Shown piece by piece: positions 1-9,500 of a DNA stretch of 64,000 nt. The stretch comes from Muribaculaceae bacterium (GTDB lineage: Bacteria; Bacteroidota; Bacteroidia; Bacteroidales; Muribaculaceae), in contig JAGATN010000019.1 of NCBI GenBank assembly GCA_017621225.1, forward strand, positions 62,001-126,000, given 5' to 3'. Position numbers and translations under genes: made by a program. Under the pieces are notes generated by a model. It was not told the DNA's origin. It did not search any database and was given only the letters and a program-made list of their open reading frames with translations. Positions within the stretch are counted from its first letter, which is position 1; each line of letters begins with the position of its first letter.

Positions 1-381
1 CTGTTCTGCTTGCTTATGACGGTGGTGAACATAATCTACACGCGCATCAACATGCAGAATCAGCCCGGCGGCAACTCAATGCCCGGCATGAAATTGATGA
101 TGTATCTGATGCCGTTGATGTTCCTGGTGTTCTTCAACAACTATGCTTCTGGCTTGAGCTACTACTACTTCCTGTCGCTGCTGATCACCATCGTGCAAAC
201 CTACATATTCCGTCGCGTGGTCGACGAAGAAAAGGTGCGCGCCACAATGCGCGAAAACGCACGGAAGCCCAAGAAAAAGAGCGGCTTCATGGCTCGACTC
301 GAAGAAGCTCAACGCAAGCAGCAAGCCATGTTGCGCGAACAGGAAAAACAACGCGGACGCAACAGCAAGGGCCGCCGCTGA
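1..381 (+). CDS. yidC: Membrane protein insertase YidC, C-terminal part (cut by window edge)
   Basis: This is the 3' end of the YidC/Oxa1 membrane-protein insertase, which inserts inner-membrane proteins alone or with SecYEG. The frame is open to the first base of the window, so the start lies outside. The visible ~126 residues contain the last membrane-spanning helices, including the stretch GLSYYYFLSLLITIVQTY. A very basic cytoplasmic tail rich in Lys, Arg and Gln follows (RKPKKKSG and on to the end); such tails help bind the ribosome. Length and tail are as expected for Bacteroidales YidC. Ferritin starts 37 bp downstream on the same strand, with no clear terminator between them. The identity rests on the conserved C-terminal helices only. 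Confidence 0.9.
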   Translation: MFCLLMTVVNIIYTRINMQNQPGGNSMPGMKLMMYLMPLMFLVFFNNYASGLSYYYFLSLLITIVQTYIFRRVVDEEKVRATMRENARKPKKKSGFMARLEEAQRKQQAMLREQEKQRGRNSKGRR

Positions 382-418
382 TTTTAATCAAAACTTATCA
401 ATATAAACTTTTAAAGCT

Positions 419-934
419 ATGTTAAGTAACAAAATTCAAGACGCGATTAACGCGCAAATCAATGCCGAATTCTGGTCGGCATACCTCTATCTGTCAATGG
501 CTATGCACTTTGAAGCAGAAGGCCGCAAAGGCATAGCAAATTGGTTCAACATCCAGTTCAAGGAAGAACAGGCTCACGCCCAGATTTTCATGAACTACGT
601 GAATCAGCGTGGCGGACGTGTAGTACTCGCTCCCATAGCTGAAGTGCCCGCATCATGGACATCGCCCCTCGATGCGTTCAAAGCTACCCTCGAACATGAA
701 CGCAAGGTTACTGCCTTGATAAACAATATCTACGCAATTGCCGAAGAAGAACATGACTACGCCACTCGCGACCGCCTGAACTGGTTTGTAAGCGAACAAG
801 TGGAAGAAGAAGAAACCGCAAAGGAACTCATCGACAAGTTCACACTCATCGGCAACGACGGAATGGGCTTGTACATGCTCGACCAGGAACTGGCCGCACG
901 TGTCTACAACGCCCCCTCAATCCTCGCTGAATAA
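419..934 (+). CDS. ftnA: Ferritin (non-haem, FtnA type)
   Basis: Cytoplasmic iron-storage ferritin, 171 residues, forming 24-subunit shells that oxidise Fe(II) and store it as mineral. The ferroxidase ligands can be read directly: Glu17 (NAEFWSAYLYLSM), Glu50 and His53 (FKEEQAHAQ), and Glu/Gln residues in the SEQVEEEE segment near residues 126-132. Spacing and length match bacterial FtnA rather than Dps or bacterioferritin, and the haem-binding Met of bacterioferritin is not evident. The ATG at 419 is the only sensible start, since helix A begins right after it. It is followed by a hairpin near 975-1013 that probably ends its transcript. Confidence 0.95.
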   Translation: MLSNKIQDAINAQINAEFWSAYLYLSMAMHFEAEGRKGIANWFNIQFKEEQAHAQIFMNYVNQRGGRVVLAPIAEVPASWTSPLDAFKATLEHERKVTALINNIYAIAEEEHDYATRDRLNWFVSEQVEEEETAKELIDKFTLIGNDGMGLYMLDQELAARVYNAPSILAE

Positions 935-974
935 GAAACGAGATAAACGGAAATATTTAATTTTTTTTTCATGA

Positions 975-1013
975 GAAAGGCTCCCGAGTCCGTGATGGAT
1001 GTGAGAGCCTTTC
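975..1013 (+). terminator. Probable terminator after ferritin
   Basis: GAAAGGCTC (975-983) pairs perfectly with GAGCCTTTC (1005-1013) around a 21-nt loop and is followed by ATTTTG. The T run is weak, so termination efficiency is uncertain. The hairpin lies between the ferritin gene and the converging thioesterase gene. Confidence 0.55.
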
Positions 1014-1063
1014 ATTTTGCGCACAGTCGAGGCCGACTGCATACCTTTTATTATATATCTGTG

Positions 1064-1543
1064 TCAATCGCACTGCAGAGCGTGCCCCTCATAAGCTTCG
1101 ATGGCGTCCACCCACATAGGGTCGAGAGGCTTCGACGTAGCCGTTTCGATGTCGAATCCGGCCATTACGGTGCGTCCTATGCACTTCGTTTCGCCGGTAG
1201 TGGCATTCACCACCCTCTGCTCCAAATGAAAGCTACGCTTGGATATGCAGGTCACGGCAGTCCACACCTCAAGCTCGTCGCCAAAATATGAAGGCGAATA
1301 AAAATCGGTGTCGATGTGCACCACCACCGCATCAACTTTGGTGGGGCGATCCTTATATGGATTTATGCTTCTGAAATAATTGATTTTGGCAAGATCCATG
1401 TACGACAGATACACATTGTTGTTCACATGGCCAAACATATCGAGGTCATTGAAGCGCATCTGTATCGACTGACAATGCACAAACGGATGCTTGGCAGCCG
1501 GAACACGAGGATTGTCGGAATGAAGATATGACGAATGTTTCAT
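1064..1543 (-). CDS. Acyl-CoA thioesterase, hotdog fold (4HBT / YbgC-like)
   Basis: A 159-residue hotdog-fold thioesterase expected to hydrolyse acyl-CoA or acyl-ACP thioesters in the cytoplasm. The signature of the 4-hydroxybenzoyl-CoA thioesterase family is clear: RFNDLDMFGHVNNNVYLSYM at residues 30-49, with the catalytic-type Asp35 and the conserved His39 and Asn41. The rest follows the family pattern of one long helix and five strands. Bacterial members of this size act as homotetramers or homohexamers. The substrate cannot be read from sequence. It converges on ferritin and stands 29 bp downstream of the DUF721 gene on the same strand, so it may be the last gene of a recF-DUF721-thioesterase unit. 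Confidence 0.85.
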   Translation of the reverse strand: MKHSSYLHSDNPRVPAAKHPFVHCQSIQMRFNDLDMFGHVNNNVYLSYMDLAKINYFRSINPYKDRPTKVDAVVVHIDTDFYSPSYFGDELEVWTAVTCISKRSFHLEQRVVNATTGETKCIGRTVMAGFDIETATSKPLDPMWVDAIEAYEGHALQCD

Positions 1544-1572
1544 AGTTTTTTATCTGCTATTGTCTTACTTTT

Positions 1573-1863
1573 TTAATGAAATACTAACGATGTTATAACA
1601 TCCACGCCCACCGATTGATTGAGCAATGATATGATTTTTGACTTGTGAAACGACAATTCGTTCTTGAGCACCGCCGAAGTCAGATACACGTGAAGCACGC
1701 CGTGATCAACGTAACGCCGATAAGTATATCTGTTTACTCCCGGGCCCATTATCTCGGGCCACAGATAGCAAGCCTTTTGAGCCGCCATCTCGTCGCTCAG
1801 GCCGGCCTCGTTGACAGCTCCGTCGATTATTTCGGCTATCGATTTAGGATCCCTGCGCTTCAT
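1573..1863 (-). CDS. DUF721 family protein (DciA-like)
   Basis: A 96-residue protein of the DUF721 family, related to DciA, the ancestral loader or partner of the replicative helicase DnaB. The conserved core AAQKACYLWPEIMGPGVN and the later strand VLHVYLTSAVLKNELSFHK are typical: a KH-like domain in which a W(P)-E-I-G motif precedes a short strand. The start at 1863 is chosen because its ATG overlaps the recF stop as ATGA, giving translational coupling. An upstream in-frame start at 1908 would lie deep inside recF. The pairing recF-DUF721 supports a role in DNA replication or repair. The link to DciA function is inference from the family. Confidence 0.8.
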   Translation of the reverse strand: MKRRDPKSIAEIIDGAVNEAGLSDEMAAQKACYLWPEIMGPGVNRYTYRRYVDHGVLHVYLTSAVLKNELSFHKSKIISLLNQSVGVDVITSLVFH

Positions 1864-2975
1864 AACGTCACGTCGTCTGAGGTAAACACTCCGTCGTCCA
1901 CATTCCACAACCGGTAGCTGCTGCCCATTCGCGATATTATCTCGTCGAGGTGCTTGCGGTTGGTATCGGTTATGAAAATCTGACCGAAATCGTCAGATGT
2001 CACCAACGACATAATGCGCTCCACGCGCCCGGCATCGAGCTTGTCGAATATGTCGTCGAGCAACAGCAGCGGCCTCACTCCCGATGCCTCGCGCAGAAAT
2101 TCATACTGAGCCATGCGCAAAGCCACCGTAAACGTCTTGCACTGCCCTTGCGAACCGGTGCGGCGCATGGGCATGTCGTCGAGGGTCATGGCTATGTCGT
2201 CGCGATGCGGCCCTACCGACGTATGCTTCACCGCCTCGTCGTGCCGCCGCGCACCGTCAAGCAATGCCGTCATCGATCCGTCGGGCGACTCGTCGAGCGA
2301 CCCTTCATAACGCAATTCAACGGTTTCGCGGCCTTCCCCCGCTATTATACGGTAATATCGGCCAAACAGCACGGTAAGCTTCTCGACCCACTCGCGCCGG
2401 CGCGCGTGCAGATAGCTTGCGGCACCATCCATGACCATCTCCACGGCCATATACAGGTTGTGATCCACCACTCCGTCGCGCAACAGCTTGTTTCGTTGCT
2501 CGAGAGCCGAATTATAGCGTATGAGCATATCGAGATAGCGTCTGTCGCCCTGCGATATCACCATATCCATCCATTTGCGGCGCTCCTCGCCCGCGCCACG
2601 TATCAGATCGACGTCGTTCGGGGCCACCATGACCAACGGAAACGTGCCTATGTGGCTGCTCAGCCTGTCGTACTCCTTGCCACCGCGCTTGAAGCTCTTG
2701 CGTCGACCCGCAGAAAGGCCCATGACTACTTCCTCCCTTGCGTCACGGCGAAGATATTCGCCTTTCACCATGGCGCAATCGCACTGAAGCTTCATGAGCA
2801 TACGGTCGGGAACGCCCGAAAAGCTCTTGCAGAAGCTCAACACATATATCGCGTCGAGCAGGTTGCTCTTGCCCATACCGTTATCGCCCAAAAAACAATT
2901 TATTTTGGGCGACATTTCGAGAGTGGCTTCAGAGATGTTCTTGAAATTAAGTAGTGTGAGTTTGTTCAGCTGCAT
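1860..2975 (-). CDS. recF: DNA replication and repair protein RecF
   Basis: RecF is an SMC-like ATPase that binds gapped DNA and helps RecO/RecR load RecA. The 371-residue protein has the Walker A motif GDNGMGKS at residues 30-37, an ABC-type signature region near the C-terminus (GSQGQCKTFTVALRMAQ) and the Walker B stretch PLLLLDDIFDKLD. The start at 2975 (MQLNKLTLLNFKN) matches the RecF N-terminus; longer in-frame extensions add unrelated sequence and overlap the promoter. The gene ends in an ATGA overlap with DUF721. A good Bacteroidota promoter ends only 8 nt before the ATG, so the transcript is probably almost leaderless. Neither dnaA nor gyrB, the common neighbours of recF elsewhere, is here. 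Confidence 0.95.
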   Translation of the reverse strand: MQLNKLTLLNFKNISEATLEMSPKINCFLGDNGMGKSNLLDAIYVLSFCKSFSGVPDRMLMKLQCDCAMVKGEYLRRDAREEVVMGLSAGRRKSFKRGGKEYDRLSSHIGTFPLVMVAPNDVDLIRGAGEERRKWMDMVISQGDRRYLDMLIRYNSALEQRNKLLRDGVVDHNLYMAVEMVMDGAASYLHARRREWVEKLTVLFGRYYRIIAGEGRETVELRYEGSLDESPDGSMTALLDGARRHDEAVKHTSVGPHRDDIAMTLDDMPMRRTGSQGQCKTFTVALRMAQYEFLREASGVRPLLLLDDIFDKLDAGRVERIMSLVTSDDFGQIFITDTNRKHLDEIISRMGSSYRLWNVDDGVFTSDDVTL

Positions 2976-2983
2976 TTCACATA

Positions 2984-3014
2984 CAAAGTTAGGTAATCTT
3001 CGGGTCAATACAAA
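2984..3014 (-). promoter_or_regulatory. recF promoter, near-leaderless
   Basis: On the minus strand there is a -33 box TTTG (3014-3011), a 19-bp spacer and a -7 box TAACTTTG (2991-2984). Both boxes and the spacing match the Bacteroidota primary sigma consensus. The recF ATG lies 8 nt beyond the -7 box, leaving room for a leader of only about 4-5 nt. Confidence 0.75.
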
Positions 3015-3091
3015 AAAAGACAATGCTGCGATTGCAAAAAACAACCGCAGCACCATCATCAATGATATGAAACAATAAAATTTATCTCATT

Positions 3092-3256
3092 AGAAACTGT
3101 TTAAATTTATTTGTCAAAGGAATTGAGAGGATTTGTCAAGTAGATTTTTGATATTAATGAAGAAGTTATGGGGTCCCATAATGACCGAATAAATATCAAC
3201 AAGATGCTGACAAAGACCTCAATGACAAGACAAAATAAATTTTTAAACTGTTTCTT
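3092..3256. repeat. 165-bp imperfect palindrome at the 3' end of pckA (MITE-like)
   Basis: The left half (3092-3174) and the reverse complement of the right half (3175-3256) align over almost their whole length. The outer arms are AGAAACTGTTTAAATTTATT, then GTC, and their mirror ending at 3256. The inner parts share ATTGAG, TTTGTCA, TTGATATT and TTATGGG, meeting at a near-perfect centre TTATGGGGTCCCATAA around 3167-3182. No gene fits inside. The element covers the last bases of the pckA stop codon. It could be a small inverted-repeat transposable element, or a very long terminator-like hairpin for pckA. Confidence 0.6.
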
Positions 3257-4853
3257 AAAGTTTCGGGCCGGCAGCTACGAGAGCCTTGCCTGCGGGATTG
3301 TTTTCAAACTTCTTGAAGTTGTTGATAAACATTTCAGCAAGCTTGGTAGCCTTTGCAGTCCATTCCGAAGCGTCGGCATAAGTGTCGCGCGGATCGAGAA
3401 TCTTCGGATCTACGCCCGGAAGCGCGGTCGGTACGGTGAAGTCGAAGATAGGCATCTGCTTGGTGGGAGCAGTAAGTATCGAACCGTCGAGGATAGCGTC
3501 GATGATGCCACGGGTATCCTTGATAGAGATACGCTTGCCGGTTCCGTTCCAGCCGGTATTTACGAGGTAAGCCTTTGCGCCGCTCTTTTCCATTCTCTTT
3601 ACGAGTTCTTCAGCATACTTGGTGGGGTGCAACGAAAGGAACGCTGCGCCAAAGCAAGCCGAGAAAGTAGGAGTAGGTTCGGTGATGCCGCGTTCTGTAC
3701 CTGCCAACTTCGAAGTGAAGCCCGAAAGGAAGTAATACTTGGTCTGTTCGGGAGTCAGGATCGATACGGGAGGAAGCACGCCGAATGCGTCAGCCGAAAG
3801 GAATATAACGTTCTTTGCGGCAGGACCACGGCTCGGCTTAACGATGTTCTTGATGTGGTCGATAGGATAAGATACGCGAGTGTTTTCGGTAACTGACTTA
3901 TCGGTGAAATCGATTTTGCCGTCCTTGTCAACCGTTACGTTTTCGAGCAATGCATCGCGAGTGATTGCATTGTAGATGTCGGGTTCGCTATCCTTGTCGA
4001 GGTTGATAACCTTTGCATAGCAGCCGCCTTCGTAGTTGAACACGCCGTTGTCATCCCAACCATGTTCGTCGTCGCCGATGAGCAGACGTTTCGGGTCGGT
4101 TGAAAGGGTGGTCTTGCCTGTTCCTGACAGACCGAAGAATATGGCGGTGTTTTCGCCCTGCTTGTCGGTGTTGGCCGAGCAGTGCATCGAAGCGATGCCG
4201 CGAAGCGGGTTGTAGTAGTTCATGATTGAGAACATACCCTTCTTCATTTCGCCACCATACCAAGTGTTGATGATGAGCTGCATGCGCTGAGTAAGGTTGA
4301 AAGCAACGCAAGTTTCAGAGTTGATGCCGAGTTCTTTCCAGTTTTCAACTTTAGCCTTAGAAGCGTTGAGAACTACGAAGTCGGGAGTGAAGTTGGCGAG
4401 TTCTTCAGCCGTGGGGCGTATGAACATATTGGTAACGAAGTGTGCCTGCCATGCCACTTCCATTACGAAACGTACGGCCAAACGAGTGTCGGGGTTCGTT
4501 CCGCAGAATGCATCAACTACATAAAGAGTCTTGTCTGACAATTCCTTGTCGGCAATGCTCTTCAATGCGTCCCAAGTAGCGGGAGTGATGGGTTTGTTGT
4601 CGTTCTTATATTCATCCGAAGTCCACCAGATCGAATTTTTCGAAATGTCGTCCATTACGAAAAATTTGTCCTTGGGCGAACGGCCGGTGTAGATACCTGT
4701 CATTACATTGACGGCACCGAGTTCAGTGAGCTGACCTTTTTCGTAACCTTCGAGGTTGGGGTTGGTTTCGTCAATAAAGAGCTGGTCCCAGCTGGGATTG
4801 TGAACCACCTTAGCGCCGGTGATTCCATACTGAGATAAATCGATAGTACTCAT
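3255..4853 (-). CDS. pckA: Phosphoenolpyruvate carboxykinase (ATP)
   Basis: ATP-dependent PEP carboxykinase, 532 residues, interconverting oxaloacetate and PEP. In saccharolytic Bacteroidales it usually runs toward CO2 fixation, giving oxaloacetate on the way to succinate. Visible motifs are the substrate-binding region [11 protein letters not shown] near residue 60, the kinase-1a P-loop [13 protein letters not shown] near residue 240, the metal-binding kinase-2 stretch LIGDDEHGW directly after it, and the late RTSYP-like region RVSYPIDHI. Length and N-terminus (ATG at 4853) match the family. It has its own promoter about 80 bp upstream, and its stop codon lies inside the end of the 165-bp palindrome. 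Confidence 0.97.
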   Translation of the reverse strand: MSTIDLSQYGITGAKVVHNPSWDQLFIDETNPNLEGYEKGQLTELGAVNVMTGIYTGRSPKDKFFVMDDISKNSIWWTSDEYKNDNKPITPATWDALKSIADKELSDKTLYVVDAFCGTNPDTRLAVRFVMEVAWQAHFVTNMFIRPTAEELANFTPDFVVLNASKAKVENWKELGINSETCVAFNLTQRMQLIINTWYGGEMKKGMFSIMNYYNPLRGIASMHCSANTDKQGENTAIFFGLSGTGKTTLSTDPKRLLIGDDEHGWDDNGVFNYEGGCYAKVINLDKDSEPDIYNAITRDALLENVTVDKDGKIDFTDKSVTENTRVSYPIDHIKNIVKPSRGPAAKNVIFLSADAFGVLPPVSILTPEQTKYYFLSGFTSKLAGTERGITEPTPTFSACFGAAFLSLHPTKYAEELVKRMEKSGAKAYLVNTGWNGTGKRISIKDTRGIIDAILDGSILTAPTKQMPIFDFTVPTALPGVDPKILDPRDTYADASEWTAKATKLAEMFINNFKKFENNPAGKALVAAGPKL

Positions 4854-4935
4854 ATTTGTAAGACTTGAAAATATAAATGGTTAAATAATTTAGTTCATTT
4901 GCCATTCGGGGCTTTCACACCCTTCATAATCGGTG

Positions 4936-4968
4936 CAAAGTTAATCACTTTTTTGAGGATGTTGACAA
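4936..4968 (-). promoter_or_regulatory. pckA promoter
   Basis: On the minus strand TTG (4968-4966), 22 bp, then TAACTTTG (4943-4936). The -7 box is perfect; the -33 box is shorter than consensus and the spacing slightly long. The predicted leader is about 80 nt. The rest of the 260-bp gap to gltD is AT-rich with no other recognised signal. Confidence 0.6.
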
Positions 4969-5113
4969 TAAAATAAGGAAATTTTTCCGTATTAATTATT
5001 TTTAATGGTTAATTAACTATATAGAAACAAGTTTACGGCCTTTGGCGTTGACTTGAAAATAGATAATCATTGCTAAATCAGGGCCCGAAAAACAAAAACT
5101 TTATTAACCGGAT

Positions 5114-6541
5114 TCATTTAGCCGTCAGATAACGGTGAATGGCCAACGCCGCATTGCGCCCCGACGCTATGCAACGAACCACGAGCGACGCGCCGCTTAC
5201 CACGTCGCCGGCGGCAAAAACTTTGTCGGCCGAGCTGCGCTGCGATTCATCGACGGCTATGGTGCCGCGATTCGTCAGCCGCACGCCGAGTTGGGTGAGC
5301 AAGCCCTCCGAAACCGGATTGGTAAATCCCATGGCAAGCAACACCATATCGGCCTCTATCACTTCCGTTTGGCCAGTGTGCCGCAATGTCATTCGACCCG
5401 TATCGGCATCCTTTTCCCATTCCACGGCCTCGACTTCTACGCCCGACACGCATCCGTTGTCGTCCGACAGAAAACGGCGGGTATCCAGAAGCCATCGGCG
5501 AGTGCATCCCTCAAGGTGGCTGCTCGACGTTTTCAGCACCATCGGCCAGTAAGGCCACGGCGTGTCGGGGTTATCGCCTTCGGGCGGCTTGGGCATTATC
5601 TCTATCTGAGTAACCGACAATGCACCCTGACGGTGCGCCGTGCCCACACAGTCGCTACCGGTGTCGCCGCCGCCTATCACGAGCACCCGCTTGTTTTTGG
5701 CCGAGATGCGTTCATGCTTTTCTATCTCGACCCCTGCGTTCACCCTGTTTTGTTGTTGAAGCAGCTGAAGCGCAAAATACACTCCTTTGAGGTCGCGCCC
5801 CTCCACCGGCAGATTGCGCGGCACCTCCGCTCCGATGGCCACGCACACGGCATCGTAACGTTTCAGCAACTCGTCGGCCGAAATGTCCGATCCGGCCTTA
5901 ACCCCGGTCTCGAATGTTATGCCCTCGGCCTTCATGAGGTCGATGCGGCGGTCAATTATGCTTTTGTTGAGCTTGAAATCGGGTATGCCGAAGCGCAACA
6001 GACCGCCCGGCGCCTCGTTTTTCTCATACACCGTTACCAAATGCCCGCGCTTGTTGAGCTGATTTGCACACGCGAGGCCGGCAGGCCCCGACCCTATCAC
6101 GGCCACTTTGAAGCCCGATCTCGACTTCGGAGGCTTGGGCACCACATAGCCTTCGGCGAACGCGCGCTCCACGATGGCTCCTTCGTTTTCGCGTATGGTC
6201 ACGGGCTCATGCTGCTTGTTGAGCACGCACCCTTTCTCGCACAATGCCGGACACACGCGACCGGTAAATTCCGGAAAGTCGTCGGTCTGGGTCAGCAGCA
6301 CGTATGCCGCCTTTATATCGTTGTGGTAAAGCTTGTCCTGCCATTCCGGCTGCTTGTTTCCGAGCGGACAGCTCCAATGGCAAAACGGTACGCCGCAATC
6401 CATGCATCTCGACGCCTGCAGTCGGCGGTCTTCGGTATTGAGGGTCTGCTCCACCTCGCCATAGTCAGTTATTCTGTCATGAATCGGACGATACCCTGCT
6501 TCTTTTCTCGGTATCGACAGAAATGCCTTAGGATTTCCCAT
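5114..6541 (-). CDS. gltD: Glutamate synthase (NADPH), small subunit
   Basis: The 475-residue beta subunit of glutamate synthase passes electrons from NADPH through FAD and iron-sulfur clusters to the large subunit. The N-terminal cysteine clusters CMDCGVPFCHWSCP and CPALCEKGC are intact and hold the [4Fe-4S] centres. An FAD-binding GSGPAGLACA motif near residue 155 and an NADPH-binding GGGDTGSDC near residue 290 follow, and the C-terminal AAGDVVSGASLVV closes the flavin site. The ATG at 6541 (MGNPKAFL) is preferred over a TTG two codons upstream. The gene stands 28 bp after gltB and is the last gene of the amt-gltB-gltD operon. Confidence 0.95.
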   Translation of the reverse strand: MGNPKAFLSIPRKEAGYRPIHDRITDYGEVEQTLNTEDRRLQASRCMDCGVPFCHWSCPLGNKQPEWQDKLYHNDIKAAYVLLTQTDDFPEFTGRVCPALCEKGCVLNKQHEPVTIRENEGAIVERAFAEGYVVPKPPKSRSGFKVAVIGSGPAGLACANQLNKRGHLVTVYEKNEAPGGLLRFGIPDFKLNKSIIDRRIDLMKAEGITFETGVKAGSDISADELLKRYDAVCVAIGAEVPRNLPVEGRDLKGVYFALQLLQQQNRVNAGVEIEKHERISAKNKRVLVIGGGDTGSDCVGTAHRQGALSVTQIEIMPKPPEGDNPDTPWPYWPMVLKTSSSHLEGCTRRWLLDTRRFLSDDNGCVSGVEVEAVEWEKDADTGRMTLRHTGQTEVIEADMVLLAMGFTNPVSEGLLTQLGVRLTNRGTIAVDESQRSSADKVFAAGDVVSGASLVVRCIASGRNAALAIHRYLTAK

Positions 6542-6569
6542 AATCAAATTTGTTGAATGTTTCGTTTAA

Positions 6570-9500
6570 TCAATCTACCTCCATCGATGCTATCCTGCGC
6601 TCGAGGCTTGCCACCTTTTCGTCATGCAGCACTTTCTTGTACTCTATCGGAATAATCTTTATGAACTGCTGCACGTAGTGATTCCAATCGTCGAGCATGC
6701 GTCCGGCAAGCTGACTGTGCGTATATTTGTAGTGACTGCCTATGAGCCTGTACAGCTCACGGTTATCGGCCATCTCCTCTATCAGCGAAAGCTCAACCAT
6801 CTCCATGTTGCAGAAATAATCGAAGTCGCCGTCGGGATTCCACACATAGGCGATGCCTCCGCTCATGCCGGCCGCGAAATTGCGCCCCGTCTTGCCGAGC
6901 ACCACGGTGCGGCCGCCGGTCATGTATTCGCAGCAATGGTCGCCCACTCCCTCCACCACGGCGGTGGCTCCGGAGTTGCGCACGCAGAATCGCTCGCCCA
7001 CGCAGCCGTTTATGTATATTTCGCCCGAAGTGGCACCGTAAAGTATCGTGTTGCCCGCTATCACATTGTTTTCGGGCGCGAAGTTCGAGCCCGTGGGTGG
7101 TACTATCACTATCCTGCCGCCCGAGAGCCCTTTTCCGACATAATCGTTGGCATCGCCTTCGAGACGGAACGATATGCCGTGCGCCAAAAACGCTCCGAAG
7201 CTCTGACCGGCTGCTCCCTTGAACGTGCAGTTAATGGTGTCGGTGGGCAAACCGCGTTCGCCATACCGAGCGGCCACGACGCCCGACAGCATGGCTCCTA
7301 TCGAGCGATCGGTATTGCTGACGCAGAATTCCAGCTCTACGGGCATCGACGACTCTATTGCAGAATATGAGCGGCTTATTATCTCCCTGTCAAGCACCTG
7401 ACTTATTTCATGATTCTGCTTTACCGTGCTGATTATGGCATTTCGGCGCGTTTCCTCCGGCATGAACAGCAGCTTCGAAAAATCGAGACCTTCGTCGGCA
7501 TACTCGGCCATGTCGGGCTTTACGCACAGCATGTCGGCACGTCCGGTAATGTCGTCCAAGCTATTGACGCCTATTTCGGCAAGCGTTTCGCGTATTTCGC
7601 GCGCCAGGAATTGGAAAAAGTTTATGACATATTGCGATTTGCCGACGAAACGCTTTCGCAATTCGTCGTTTTGCGTAGCTACGCCCACCGGGCAGTTGTT
7701 GGTATGGCATTTCCTCATCATGACGCATCCGAGCGTAATCAGGGCGCTCGTGGCAAATCCGAATTCTTCGGCACCGAGCATGGCCATTATTATTACGTCG
7801 CGTCCGGTTTTAAGCTGTCCGTCGGCCTGAAGCTTCACAAGTCCGCGAAGATTGTTTATCACGAGCGTCTGCTGCGTTTCCGCCAGACCGATCTCCACGG
7901 GCACGCCGGCATAACGTATGGAGCTCAACGGCGAGGCGCCCGTGCCGCCATCGCTGCCGCTGATGGTTATCAGATCGCTCTTGGCCTTTGCCACGCCGGC
8001 GGCAATGGTTCCGACGCCGCTTTCCGATACGAGCTTCACGCTGACGTTGGCCGAGGGATTCACGTTTTTGAGATCGAATATCAGCTGGGCCAGATCCTCT
8101 ATCGAATATATGTCGTGGTGCGGCGGAGGCGATATGAGCGAGATGCCCGGTATGGAGTGACGCGTTTGGGCTATTATCTTGTCGACTTTAAATCCGGGGA
8201 GCTGCCCGCCTTCACCCGGCTTGGCACCTTGCGCCACCTTGATTTGTATTTCGTCGGCGTTGACCAGATATTCGGCCGTCACGCCAAATCGGCCCGAAGC
8301 CACCTGTTTTATGGCCGAACGCGCCGAAGTGCCGTCGGGACGCCGATTGAATCGGGCCGAGTCCTCTCCGCCCTCCCCGGTATTGCTTCGCGCGCCTATG
8401 GCGTTCATTGTTATGCCGAGTGCTTCATGCGCCTCGCGGCTTATGGAGCCGAACGACATGGCTCCGGTAACAAACCGCTTCATTATCGCCTCTATCGGCT
8501 CCACCTCGTCAACCGATATCGGAGTGCCTTTTTTGAAGTCGAGAAAGTCGCGTATGAATATGGGCCGGGGCTTATTGTCGACCAGCGACGTGAACTCCTT
8601 GAATTTCTTATAGCTTCCCATGCGCGTGGCCAGTTGCAGCGTGGCTATGGTTTCGGGATTCCACGAATGCATCTCGCCATCCTTACGATATGAGTATTGC
8701 CCCATGTGCCTCAAAGGTAGCTCCGTGTCAAAATCGTCGGCAAATGCCTCGGCATGCATTTTAAGTATGTCGTCGCACAACTTCTCTATCCCTATTCCAC
8801 CTATCTTGCTGACGGTATCGCCGAGATATTCCCTGCACAGCTCCTCCGACAGGCCGATGGCTTCGAACAGTTGCGCGCCCTTGTAGCTCGTTATCGTCGA
8901 TATGCCCATCTTCGACATCACTTTGAGCAATCCCTTGTCGACGGCTTTGATGTAGTTTGCCGATGCCGTGTCAAAGTCAAGCTGTATGTCGTGGCGACGC
9001 ACTATTTCATCGATTACGGCAAATGCCAGATACGGATTCACGGCACTCGCGCCATAGCCCGAGAGCAACGCAAAGTGCATCACCTCGCGCGCGTCGGCCG
9101 ATTCGACTATCAATGCCGTCTGCACGCGCTTTTTGCAATTTATCAGATGATGGTGCACCGCCGCAGTGGCTATCAGCGAAGGTATCGGGGCAAGCTCCTT
9201 GCTTACCATACGGTCGCTTAGCACCACGTAATTGCATCCCTGATTTACAGCTTCCTCGGCTTCAGCGCACAACCGCGATATGGCTTCGCGGAAACCTTTC
9301 ACGCCATATTTCACGGGGAAGGTCATCGACAGCTTGCGTGTATTGAAACCCTTGTATCGAAGATTGCACAGAAGATCCAACTCGCGATTCGATATTATAG
9401 GCCGGCGCAAAAGCACCATCTTGCATGAATCGGGCGAAAATTCCATCATATCCACGCGCACGGCCCCGATGTAGCTGTCGAGACTCATGACAAGTTCCTC

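Noticed and set aside
1860..2975. recF as a marker that the origin lies near position 3000
   Set aside because: recF sits next to oriC in some phyla, but here neither dnaA nor dnaN is adjacent, no DnaA-box cluster was seen, and the composition switch occurs at 58.5-59 kb instead.
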